Origin: an uncultured Lachnospiraceae bacterium
GTDB lineage: Bacteria; Bacillota; Clostridia; Lachnospirales; Lachnospiraceae
Reading direction: 5' to 3'
Assembly (NCBI GenBank): GCA_910579865.1
Contig: CAJTXA010000031.1
Coordinates: forward strand, 1-29,655
DNA length: 29,655 bases
Both the position numbers and the translations under genes were made by a program. The notes below the pieces were generated by a model. The model saw nothing but the letters and a program-made list of their open reading frames with translations, did no database searches and was not told the origin of the DNA. Position 1 is the first letter of the stretch. The number at the start of each line of letters is the position of its first letter. Shown piece after piece: positions 1 to 7,357 of the stretch.

Positions 1-536
1 GGAAAAAAGATCCTTTTTTCCGACTGGCTGAAAACAGTTGGTAACAAAGCTGGGGAAATTACGGTTAATATCAAAGACAATAACAAAAATCTCATTCCAT
101 TAAGAATATGTGCAAAAAAGAAAACTTTTGAAAACTGTTCCATATCTTCTTGATCCTGTAAAATTACTCCTTTTGTTTCTGAAATAATTTGAGCCATACG
201 TTGTTTTAATGCTCGATGTCCAATATCACTTTTGGTATAAAGAAACAAAAGTAATCCAAATACAGGAAGCAGCATAATAACAATAAGCCAGGTAATTTTA
301 GCAGTAGGATTAATCTGACTATTTAAAAGCCAAAGCACCATAATCCCAGTAAATAGTACTGTTCCACCTAAAATATGAGGTAAAAATTCCTCAAATCTTT
401 GAAATATACTAAATAAGATTAGAACCTGCACCACTAATAACACTAAAATAAGTCCAAAACGGCTAAAGACTGCATGAAAAAGTCCTTTTTGCCCCCTTTT
501 TAAAAGTATAAGTCCTTTGTTTTCATCTAATTTCAT
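1..536 (-). CDS. Probable cardiolipin synthase, N-terminal part (cut by window edge)
   Basis: The frame opens at ATG 536 behind an AGAGG ribosome site and stays open to the left edge, about 178 codons. The first 100 residues hold an amphipathic start (MKLDENKGLILLKRG) and three hydrophobic segments. The third contains ITWLIVIMLLPVFG followed by charged residues, which is the arrangement of the PLDc_N domain that anchors cardiolipin synthases in the membrane. A charged linker (ISETKGVILQDQEDMEQ) follows, as in that family. The catalytic HKD motifs would lie beyond the edge. The last 40 residues before the edge become oddly hydrophobic and do not resemble the usual linker, so a frameshift near positions 70-110 is possible. 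In the family the enzyme joins phosphatidylglycerol units to make cardiolipin at the membrane. The identification rests only on the N-terminal domain. Confidence 0.6.
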   Translation of the reverse strand, partial: MKLDENKGLILLKRGQKGLFHAVFSRFGLILVLLVVQVLILFSIFQRFEEFLPHILGGTVLFTGIMVLWLLNSQINPTAKITWLIVIMLLPVFGLLLFLYTKSDIGHRALKQRMAQIISETKGVILQDQEDMEQFSKVFFFAHILNGMRFLLLSLILTVISPALLPTVFSQSEKRIFF

Positions 537-578
537 TTCTTTTTTGTACCTCTGATGTAATTATTCTTTTCATATGTG

Positions 579-619
579 AAAAGGCTTTCGCCACAAATTC
601 TTGTACACGAAAGCCTTTT
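579..619 (-). terminator. Rho-independent-like terminator after the SDR gene
   Basis: A perfect 12-bp stem (AAAAGGCTTTCG at 579-590, CGAAAGCCTTTT at 608-619) with a 17-nt loop lies 15 bp beyond the stop codon of the SDR gene. The A/T-rich stem ends give a short U tract in both directions. It separates the SDR gene from the next gene downstream on the same strand. Confidence 0.75.
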
Positions 620-633
620 GAAATCAATTATTA

Positions 634-1434
634 TTAAGGTCTAAGTCCCATACCACCTTCTAAAGTAAGTGTTTCACCTGTCAAATATTTAAAATCAGGA
701 GAAGCTAGCTGTACACAAACTCGACCAATTTCATTTTCAGAATCTCCATAATGTCCTGCCGGAGGCATTTTTACATTTGCCTTAAATGCATCTGGATAAG
801 CCTTTTCAAAGTTCTCTAACTGGGCTGTCCAAGCAAGGGGACAGATAATATTGACATTGACTCCCTCTTTTGCCCATTCTGTAGCAGCTACACGAGTTAA
901 GCCACGAATTCCTTCTTTTGCTGCCGCATAAGCACACTGGCCATAATTTCCAAACAATCCTGCACCAGAAGCAAAATTAATTACAGTTCCCTTTGTTTCT
1001 ACTAAATGTGGATAGCAAGCTTTCATATAGTAAAAGGTAGCATAAAGTCCAGAATAAATAGCTAAATCAAACTGATCTGTTGTATGATCCGCCAAAGAAA
1101 CTCCAGAAGCAGAAGCTTGTGCATTATTAATTAATACATCAATTCGTCCAAATGTTTCCATTGCTTGGCGAACGACACCTTCTACTACTGCCTGATTATC
1201 AGCTCCAGAATTGACATCTGCTGCCACAGTTAAAACTTGAATTCCATAAAGTCGCTCTAGCTCTTCCTTTGCATCTGCTAACTTCTGTACATTTCGTCCA
1301 GTAATCACCAGATTGGCTCCTTCTTTTGCATAAGCAGTTGCAATTCCATAACCAATTGAACCACAACGACCATCACTTAATACAGCCCGTCCAGCTCCTG
1401 TGATAATTGCAGTCTTTCCTTTTAAAAATCCCAT
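634..1434 (-). CDS. SDR-family NAD(P)-dependent oxidoreductase
   Basis: A 266-residue classical short-chain dehydrogenase/reductase. The N-terminal Rossmann motif starts at TAIITGAGRA but is split by a short insertion (VLSDGRCGS) before IGYGIA. TGRN for cofactor contact follows, then NNAQAS in place of the usual NNAG, a catalytic Ser in INFASGAG and the YAAAK catalytic Tyr/Lys pair. The C terminus (LTGETLTLEGGMGLRP) is typical of the family, which reduces carbonyls or oxidises alcohols with NAD(P)H. The substrate cannot be told from sequence. ATG 1434 was chosen because AAGGAGG lies 11 bases before it; an upstream in-frame ATG at 1458 would put that ribosome site inside the coding region. The gene has its own candidate promoter and a terminator, so it is probably monocistronic. 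Confidence 0.88.
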   Translation of the reverse strand: MGFLKGKTAIITGAGRAVLSDGRCGSIGYGIATAYAKEGANLVITGRNVQKLADAKEELERLYGIQVLTVAADVNSGADNQAVVEGVVRQAMETFGRIDVLINNAQASASGVSLADHTTDQFDLAIYSGLYATFYYMKACYPHLVETKGTVINFASGAGLFGNYGQCAYAAAKEGIRGLTRVAATEWAKEGVNVNIICPLAWTAQLENFEKAYPDAFKANVKMPPAGHYGDSENEIGRVCVQLASPDFKYLTGETLTLEGGMGLRP

Positions 1435-1445
1435 AAGAATACAAT

Positions 1446-1452
1446 CCTCCTT
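1446..1452 (-). promoter_or_regulatory. Ribosome binding site that fixes the SDR start
   Basis: AAGGAGG on the minus strand, 11 bases before ATG 1434. It lies within the longer open frame starting at 1458, which argues that the first eight codons of that frame are not translated. Confidence 0.75.
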
Positions 1453-1488
1453 GAACAATCTTTTTTATCTGTTAAAATAACTGTATCT

Positions 1489-1517
1489 ATCATATCATAT
1501 CAAAATGGACTTTTCAA
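1489..1517 (-). promoter_or_regulatory. Candidate sigma-A promoter for the SDR gene
   Basis: Minus-strand TTGAAA (1512-1517), 17-base spacer, TATGAT (1489-1494). The start point would be near 1482, about 48 bases before the SDR ATG. One mismatch in -10 and two in -35 relative to consensus. Confidence 0.5.
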
Positions 1518-1547
1518 CTTCTTTTCTTTTGCAGATTCCAATTTCTT

Positions 1548-2066
1548 CTAATTTCCATCTCCAGGAGCAGTCTTTTTTCCATTATTAAGAGGTACTTGCC
1601 GAACTTTAATATTTCTATTAATATCTTGCATAATTTCACGAGTTACTATCACATTTTCTGAAAAAGGATTAATTACAAATCCAGAATAAGGAGAATGTTC
1701 ATTTAAAATAATATTACAAAAATCTAAATATGTGGTAACTACTGTATGTGTTATTTCTCCTTCCTTTTCCATTTTATTTTTTTCTGCTTCCTTTGCATCG
1801 GTAAATGCAATTAAAAATGCTTTCTTTTCTGCATTAGAAACTGCCCGAAACAAAATCTTTGTTCCAGGAGAAAGAATTAATTCTCCTTTTTCACTCTGTT
1901 CTGGTTCTGGATCTAATACTGCTGGTGTTAAAAACCGAGAATGAATCATATGGTTGATAAAATCTCCCTGTGATTGTGGGGAAGGACGTCCCTGCATCGT
2001 TTTTAAAGCCACAATTAAATCAAAGTTATTTAAATCCTGATCTAGTAATATTCTTCTTTTCGCCAT
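1548..2066 (-). CDS. SseB N-terminal-domain protein
   Basis: A 172-residue soluble protein. The central part, from LNNFDLIVALKTM through the FLTPAVLD, GTKILFRAV and KKAFLIAFTD strands to YSGFVINPFSENVIVTREIM, follows the SseB N-terminal domain pattern. These are small alpha/beta proteins of unsettled function, first named after a Salmonella type III secretion chaperone but widespread as housekeeping or regulatory genes in Firmicutes. The start at ATG 2066 is set by GGAGG 9 bases upstream; the longer frame from 2090 would contain that site. It follows the RNase G gene by about 54 bases and probably shares its transcript. No signal peptide or membrane segment is visible. The tail (NNGKKTAPGDGN) looks disordered. 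Confidence 0.7.
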   Translation of the reverse strand: MAKRRILLDQDLNNFDLIVALKTMQGRPSPQSQGDFINHMIHSRFLTPAVLDPEPEQSEKGELILSPGTKILFRAVSNAEKKAFLIAFTDAKEAEKNKMEKEGEITHTVVTTYLDFCNIILNEHSPYSGFVINPFSENVIVTREIMQDINRNIKVRQVPLNNGKKTAPGDGN

Positions 2067-2075
2067 TTTGTATTT

Positions 2076-2081
2076 CCTCCA
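2076..2081 (-). promoter_or_regulatory. Ribosome binding site that fixes the SseB-like start
   Basis: TGGAGG on the minus strand, 9 bases before ATG 2066. It supports the shorter start over the in-frame ATG at 2090. Confidence 0.65.
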
Positions 2082-2120
2082 TCTTTTCATTTATTTTTGT
2101 ATTACACTTGACTAGCTTAT

Positions 2121-3335
2121 CTACACCCTACCTGTACCATGGCAAGCAGTACAAATGGTCAATAATTGTTCATGTAGCGGTTTTCGAATCTTTTTTCGTG
2201 TAATTTCTACAAGTCCTAATGCTGTCATTCCATGCAGCACGGTTTTTATAGCATCTTGTTGTACCAATTTCTCCAATTCTGCAAGTAAGATTTGGTTATT
2301 TTCTTCTTCCATATTGATAAAATCAACCAAAATCATTCCAGACAGATTACGAAGCCGCAACTGAAAAGCCAACTCTTTTGCTGCTTCTAGATTAATCCGT
2401 AAAAATGTATCAGGATGATTTCGTTTTCCAACACATTTTCCGGTATTTACATCAACCACAGTGAAAGCTTCTGTTGGCTGAATTACAAGATATGCACCAC
2501 AATCTAACCAAACTCGTTCTAAAAGAGCTTTTTCTAATTGCCGTTCAATATTATAACATTTTAAAAGCGGCCAAGAATCTTGATAAAAGAACAACTTTTC
2601 CATATCTTCTGCTTGTTCTCTTAAAAGATATTCCTGTAATTTCTGATAATACTCTTCTTGATCCGTGAGGATTGCTTTTAATCCATCTTGCCAAATATTT
2701 TTAACTTGGTTAATAAAATCTGGTGGCGTTTGATAAAGACAACTCCCTTTCACTCGGTGTATTCCATCATCGCATATTTTTTGATAAGAAGCAACCAAAA
2801 TTTGCATTTCCTTTTCAATTATTTCTAAACTGACACCATATGCATTTGTACGAATAATAAATCCATAGTTTTCATTACAATAATTTGAAAAATATTCCTT
2901 GCACCGATTTTTCCAATTTTGATCGGAAATTTTTGAAGAAATCCCAAAATGTGTATTTCCTACTGTAAGAACCGTATACTTTCCAGTTAGATTGATACGA
3001 GAGGTCATAGTTGGTGGTTTAGTTTTTACACTTTCCCGTGCTACTTGTACAATCAAACCATCTCCAATACAGATTTTATCAGTCTGCTTTGGATTTGTAA
3101 ATATCGGATTGGGATTCTCTTTTAAAGAATAATATCCAACTTTTCCATCTCCAAAAGTAAGAAAAGCAGCTTGAATGTTCTTTACAATATTTTGTACTCT
3201 TGCCACATAAATATTCCCCAAAATACTTTCTGCTTCTTCTGAAACAGAAAATGCTACAATCTTTCCATCTTCTTCTACTGCCGTTAAAGGGCGATTTTTA
3301 TACCGAACAATCAACAATTTTCTAATCAATTTCAT
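2121..3335 (-). CDS. rng: Ribonuclease E/G family endoribonuclease
   Basis: A 404-residue RNase E/G protein, close to RNase G size and lacking the long RNase E C-terminal scaffold. An S1 RNA-binding domain lies at about residues 38-125 (GNIYVARVQNI, AFLTFGDGKVGYY). The catalytic core has the two metal-binding aspartates in VVDVNTG (about D295) and LVDFINM (about D338). The zinc-link cysteines CTACHGTG (about C395 and C398) join the dimer in this family. The protein ends right after that motif. These enzymes cut 5'-monophosphorylated RNA in AU-rich single strands for mRNA decay and rRNA maturation. The gene overlaps the end of the DUF2344 gene; ATG 3335 is preceded by an in-frame GTG and only a weak ribosome site, so translation is probably coupled. 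In many Firmicutes rplU-rpmA follow this gene; here an SseB-like gene does. Confidence 0.93.
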   Translation of the reverse strand: MKLIRKLLIVRYKNRPLTAVEEDGKIVAFSVSEEAESILGNIYVARVQNIVKNIQAAFLTFGDGKVGYYSLKENPNPIFTNPKQTDKICIGDGLIVQVARESVKTKPPTMTSRINLTGKYTVLTVGNTHFGISSKISDQNWKNRCKEYFSNYCNENYGFIIRTNAYGVSLEIIEKEMQILVASYQKICDDGIHRVKGSCLYQTPPDFINQVKNIWQDGLKAILTDQEEYYQKLQEYLLREQAEDMEKLFFYQDSWPLLKCYNIERQLEKALLERVWLDCGAYLVIQPTEAFTVVDVNTGKCVGKRNHPDTFLRINLEAAKELAFQLRLRNLSGMILVDFINMEEENNQILLAELEKLVQQDAIKTVLHGMTALGLVEITRKKIRKPLHEQLLTICTACHGTGRV

Positions 3336-4038
3336 CACCTAGCGCTTCCAAAGGAACAAATTTTTTCTCTTCTTCTGTTCCAATATTTGCATAAATTTCT
3401 AACCGTTGTGCCTGAAACGCAAACTTTGGCATCTCCATTTGCAATACTTTTTCATAATAAGTTTGAAGAACCAATTCTGGTTTAATATTATTGCTGCTTC
3501 CTGTACAAACTTGTAAAAAAATGCTTCCTTCTTTTTCGATTGTTGCTTGATAAATAAATGGTTTTAAATCGAGTTCTCTTTCTCCTTTTTTCGTCTTTTT
3601 TATAGTTAAAATCGAATCATTTGAAAGAAATGAGAGAAATCCCTGATAAAAATCTTCCAGTTTTTCTGGCTGATATCCTTCTCGAAACGTCAAACGATAA
3701 TCTGCTGCTGCTACAAAAGACATCGCATTTTTTGCCTGTTCAGGCAGACGTTTCCAACTTAATACTTCTATTCCCTCTGCCATAACTTCATTTAATGCAG
3801 CTATCATCTTAGAAGAAGAATATGAGGTATAAACTTCAATATCAAAATATTCCCCTTCACTAACAAGACCTACTCCAAGCGGCGCAGCAAATGACATCTT
3901 CTGATGAGGAGAAAATCCTTCTGAATAAGCAATTGCCACCTTTGCTCTTCGTATCGCTTTTTGAAAATAGCGCATGATATCAAGATGTCCAATAAATCTC
4001 ATTTCGCCTCGTTTTGCGAATTTAACCCTTATTTTCAT
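3322..4038 (-). CDS. TIGR03936-family radical SAM-associated protein (DUF2344)
   Basis: A 238-residue protein beginning MKIRVKFAKRGEMRFIGHLD, then SEGFSPHQKMSFAAPLGVG, which are hallmarks of DUF2344. This domain is either fused to or encoded beside the TIGR03960 radical SAM protein, as here, and the biochemical role is not established. The start at ATG 4038 is set by GGAGGAGGT 7 bases upstream. That site lies inside the last codons of the radical SAM gene, whose stop overlaps this gene by 17 bases. The 3' end overlaps the start of the RNase G gene. The tight overlaps indicate coordinated translation of the three proteins and fit a role in RNA or ribosome maturation, but that role is inference from context. 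Confidence 0.85.
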   Translation of the reverse strand: MKIRVKFAKRGEMRFIGHLDIMRYFQKAIRRAKVAIAYSEGFSPHQKMSFAAPLGVGLVSEGEYFDIEVYTSYSSSKMIAALNEVMAEGIEVLSWKRLPEQAKNAMSFVAAADYRLTFREGYQPEKLEDFYQGFLSFLSNDSILTIKKTKKGERELDLKPFIYQATIEKEGSIFLQVCTGSSNNIKPELVLQTYYEKVLQMEMPKFAFQAQRLEIYANIGTEEEKKFVPLEALGDEID

Positions 4039-5890
4039 AGCAGACACCTCCTCCAAATACATTAGCTCCACATCCAGAGCAAGATTCTTTGCAATTTGGT
4101 GTCACAACCTCTTTTTTTGCTTGTCTCCACTCTCGAATTAAAAATTCCTTTGTCACTCCTACATCAATAAAATCCCATGGGAGAATCTCTTCTACCTCTC
4201 GAACTCTTGTTGTATAAAAAGCGGGATCGATTCCATTTTCTTCAAATGCTTCCATCCATTTTTTTTCATCAAAATATTCCGACCACGCATCATAAAGACA
4301 GCCTTTTTGATAAGCAGATAAAATTACTTTCGAAACTTTTCTATCTCCTCGTGCTAAAACTCCTTCCAAAACAGATACATCTGCTTCGTGCCAATGATAC
4401 GTAATGCTTTTTTGATTTAACATAGAACGAATTTTTCCATTTACAATTCGTGCTTTTTCTAAAAATTCTTCTTTTGTACACATTGGCGCCCATTGAAACG
4501 GTGTAAATGGTTTTGGTATAAAAAAGGACGTACTTACTGTAATCTGTACCTTTCCTTGTCTTTGTTCTTTTGGAATTTCTGCATAATAAACACGGGCAAT
4601 TTCATCTGCCAATACTGCAATTTCTTCCATATCTTCGGTTGTCTCTGTAGGAAGTCCTAACATAAAATAAAGCTTCACTCGATTCCATCCGCCATGAAAA
4701 GCCTCTGTTGCACCATTTAAAATTACTTCTTTTGTTAATCCTTTATTGATAACATCTCTAAGCCGCTGCGATCCTGCTTCTGGTGCAAAAGTTAAACTTG
4801 ATTTTCGAATGTCTTGTACTTTACTCATAACATCTAAAGAAAATGCGTCAATTCGAAGAGATGGAAGAGAGAGATTAATTCCCTGTCCCTGAAATTCTTC
4901 AATTAAGAAAGAAACCAATTCTTTTAACTTAGAATAATCACTTGAACTTAATGACGATAAAGAAATCTCTTCCTGCCCAGTAGAATAAAGCATTTTGCAG
5001 GCCATATTTTTTAAAAATTTTAAGCTTCGTTCCCGTACTGGACGATAGATCATTCCAGCTTGACAAAAACGGCACCCCCGTATACATCCCCTTTGAATCT
5101 CTAATACCACTCGGTCTTGGGTTACTTTTATAAATGGAACAAGCGGTTTTTCTGGATAAAAGGTATCACTTAGATCAAGTACTAATTCTTTTTGAATTTT
5201 CTCCTTTGCAGGAGAATGAATCACTTCTCTTTTTTGAATCGTTCCATCTGGATAATAAGATATCTGATAAAAAGCAGGTACATAAATTCCAGGAATTTCT
5301 GCTGCCCGTTCCAAAAAAGTAAGTCTTGTTCCTCCTTGTCTTTGATTTTCCTTATAAGCATCCATTAACTGAAAATAAACCGTTTCTCCCTCTCCAATAT
5401 AAAATAAATCGAAAAAATCGGCCAATGGTTCTGGATTATAACTACAAGGGCCTCCTCCAATTACAATTGGATCTTGTTCTTTTCGATCCTTTGCAAGAAG
5501 TGGGATTTTTCCTAAATCCAAAATCTGCAATATGTTGGTATAACACATTTCATACTGCAATGTAATTCCAATAAAATCAAATGTATAAATAGGTTCTTGT
5601 GATTCAATTGCAAAAAGGGGAATTTTTTGTTCTCGCATAATAGTATCTAAATCGATCCATGGAGAATACACTCGTTCACAATAAATATCCTCTCGTTTAT
5701 TCAACATATCATAAAGAATCTGTATCCCAAGATGAGACATTCCTATCTCATAGACATCAGGAAAGCAGATTGCAAATCGAATTTTTACGGCATTTGGATC
5801 TTTTTTTACCATATTGATCTCATTCCCAATATAACGGGCTGGTTTTTCAATACTTAATAATATTTCATCTGACAATGCCAGCTTTCTCAT
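4022..5890 (-). CDS. TIGR03960-family B12-binding-like radical SAM protein
   Basis: A 622-residue radical SAM enzyme. Residues 20-180 form a B12-binding-like Rossmann region (FPDVYEIGMSHLGIQILYDMLN, VIGGGPCSYNPEPLADFFD, GEGE). The [4Fe-4S]/SAM motif is CIRGCRFC (C269, C273, C276), followed by a radical SAM barrel (SLPSLRIDAF, TFAPEAGSQRLRDVINKG, KLYFMLGLPTET). The C-terminal tail is cysteine-rich (CKESCSGCGANVFGGGVC), possibly for a second cluster. The family has unknown substrate. It is usually encoded beside DUF2344 and RNase G, as seen here. ATG 5890 has GAGAGGAG 5-12 bases upstream. It begins 12 bases after the pepT stop and is very likely co-transcribed with pepT. Confidence 0.92.
   Translation of the reverse strand: MRKLALSDEILLSIEKPARYIGNEINMVKKDPNAVKIRFAICFPDVYEIGMSHLGIQILYDMLNKREDIYCERVYSPWIDLDTIMREQKIPLFAIESQEPIYTFDFIGITLQYEMCYTNILQILDLGKIPLLAKDRKEQDPIVIGGGPCSYNPEPLADFFDLFYIGEGETVYFQLMDAYKENQRQGGTRLTFLERAAEIPGIYVPAFYQISYYPDGTIQKREVIHSPAKEKIQKELVLDLSDTFYPEKPLVPFIKVTQDRVVLEIQRGCIRGCRFCQAGMIYRPVRERSLKFLKNMACKMLYSTGQEEISLSSLSSSDYSKLKELVSFLIEEFQGQGINLSLPSLRIDAFSLDVMSKVQDIRKSSLTFAPEAGSQRLRDVINKGLTKEVILNGATEAFHGGWNRVKLYFMLGLPTETTEDMEEIAVLADEIARVYYAEIPKEQRQGKVQITVSTSFFIPKPFTPFQWAPMCTKEEFLEKARIVNGKIRSMLNQKSITYHWHEADVSVLEGVLARGDRKVSKVILSAYQKGCLYDAWSEYFDEKKWMEAFEENGIDPAFYTTRVREVEEILPWDFIDVGVTKEFLIREWRQAKKEVVTPNCKESCSGCGANVFGGGVCYENKG
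4046..4054 (-). promoter_or_regulatory. Strong internal ribosome binding site for the DUF2344 gene
   Basis: GGAGGAGGT on the minus strand, embedded in the final codons of the radical SAM gene (encoding its FGGGV tail) and 7 bases before ATG 4038. It supports this start over the in-frame ATG at 4071. Confidence 0.8.
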
Positions 5891-5902
5891 ATTTTCTCCT
5901 CT

Positions 5903-7168
5903 CTACTCTGGCAGTTTTTCTTCTGTACCAGCATATAAAAAAATAATGCCAAGTAATAATTCTACACATTTTTCCATAGATTGCACTGGAATATATTCAT
6001 ACCGTCCATGATAATTATGTCCACCTGTGCAAAGATTCGGACAAGGAAGTCCCATAAAAGAAAGCCTTGCTCCATCTGTACCACCACGAATTGGAACAAT
6101 CTTAGGTTCTACTCCAATCTGCTTTAATGCCTGTGTCGCATATTCAATCAAATGCATATGTGGCTCTACTTTTTCTTTCATATTATAATAGGAATCTGTT
6201 ATATTCACTTCAAAACTTCCAGCTCCATATCGTTCATTTAAATAATCTTTTATTTTTTCTATTCGTTCTTTTTTCTGAAGAAAAGTCTCCATTGTATGAT
6301 CTCGAATAATATACTCCAATTTTGCTGTTTCTACATCTCCTTTTATGGTATGCAGATGATAAAACCCTTCATATCCTTCTGTATAAGCAGGATTTTCAAA
6401 AACAGGAAGCATCTGATGAAATTCCATTCCCATTAAAATTGCATTTCTCATCTGTCCTTTTGCAGAACCTGGATGAATACTTTTTCCATGAATAAAAACA
6501 TTTACTGTGGCGGCATTAAAATTTTCATATTCAATTTCGCCAAGTTCTCCTCCATCTACTGTATAAGCAAAATCAGCTCCAAATCCTTCTACATCAAAAA
6601 AATCGGCTCCACGTCCTACCTCTTCATCTGGTGTAAAACCTATTTTAATTGTTCCATGTTCGATTTCAGGATGCTGCATAAGATAAGACGCCATTGTCAT
6701 AATTTCTGCAATCCCTGCCTTATCATCTGCTCCAAGCAAAGTATGTCCATCTGTTACCACCAAATCTTGTCCAATATAGCGCTGCAAAGAAGGAAATTCT
6801 TTTGGATTTAACTGATAGATACCATCCAAATCCAAAGGGATTTTTTCACCATTATATTTTTTAATCACTTGTGGATTAACCTGTGCACCACAGATTGCTG
6901 GTGAAGTATCCATATGAGCAACAAATCCTAAAATCGGAACTGCACATCTCCTTTTCATAGTAGAAGGAATCTCTCCATATACATAACCATGTTCACACAT
7001 TCGTACATGAGAAAGTCCCATTTCTTCCATTTGTGCTTTTAAAATTCTGCCTAAATTCTTTTGCTTTTCACTACTTGGTACACACTCTTGATCGGGTACA
7101 GATTCTGTATCTACCTTTACATATTGAAGAAACCGATCTAATAATTGCTGTTTTTCTGTTTGATTCAT
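5903..7168 (-). CDS. pepT: Peptidase T (tripeptide aminopeptidase)
   Basis: A 421-residue M20 metallopeptidase. Zinc ligands and catalytic residues are recognisable in order: AHMDTS (H85), LLGADDKAG (D148), FTPDEEVG (E182, E183), YTVDGGE (D205) and the C-terminal GGHNYHG histidine. The N-terminal MNQTEKQQLLDRFLQYVKVDTES is typical of PepT. It releases the N-terminal residue from tripeptides in the cytoplasm, supplying amino acids from imported peptides. GGAG precedes the ATG by about 8 bases. It is the first gene after a perfect-consensus promoter and is followed at 12 bases by the radical SAM gene, so the promoter probably drives pepT through the SseB-like gene. Confidence 0.96.
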   Translation of the reverse strand: MNQTEKQQLLDRFLQYVKVDTESVPDQECVPSSEKQKNLGRILKAQMEEMGLSHVRMCEHGYVYGEIPSTMKRRCAVPILGFVAHMDTSPAICGAQVNPQVIKKYNGEKIPLDLDGIYQLNPKEFPSLQRYIGQDLVVTDGHTLLGADDKAGIAEIMTMASYLMQHPEIEHGTIKIGFTPDEEVGRGADFFDVEGFGADFAYTVDGGELGEIEYENFNAATVNVFIHGKSIHPGSAKGQMRNAILMGMEFHQMLPVFENPAYTEGYEGFYHLHTIKGDVETAKLEYIIRDHTMETFLQKKERIEKIKDYLNERYGAGSFEVNITDSYYNMKEKVEPHMHLIEYATQALKQIGVEPKIVPIRGGTDGARLSFMGLPCPNLCTGGHNYHGRYEYIPVQSMEKCVELLLGIIFLYAGTEEKLPE

Positions 7169-7214
7169 AAATTGACTCCATTTTTATTATTTTTTGTTTC
7201 ATTTTACATATATA

Positions 7215-7246
7215 GAAAGTCTCGAATCAACGAACTTCGAGACTTT
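7215..7246 (-). promoter_or_regulatory. Hairpin in the pepT 5' leader
   Basis: Perfect 11-bp inverted repeat (AAAGTCTCGAA at 7216-7226, TTCGAGACTTT at 7236-7246) with a 9-nt loop. It falls between the consensus promoter at 7276-7304 and the pepT ATG, so it would be transcribed in a leader of about 100 nt. No U-run follows on the minus strand, so it is not an obvious terminator in that direction. It may affect mRNA stability or translation, or act as a DNA operator. Confidence 0.6.
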
Positions 7247-7275
7247 TCCTTTTGTAGCCTTTATTTACCTTTTGT

Positions 7276-7304
7276 ATTATAAAATTTTTCTATAAATCTG
7301 TCAA
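7276..7304 (-). promoter_or_regulatory. Perfect sigma-A promoter upstream of pepT
   Basis: Minus strand TTGACA (7299-7304), 17-base spacer, TATAAT (7276-7281): full consensus in both hexamers. The start point would be about 7269, giving a leader of about 100 nt before pepT. Confidence 0.85.
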
Positions 7305-7357
7305 CCATGCACCAAGAAAAAAACGTTTTACTAGATGAAAGACGATACAAAACTCTT

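Noticed and set aside
7215..7246. Terminator of the hydrogenase gene
   Set aside because: It lies downstream of a perfect promoter pointing to pepT and has no U-run on the minus strand, so it is better read as part of the pepT leader.
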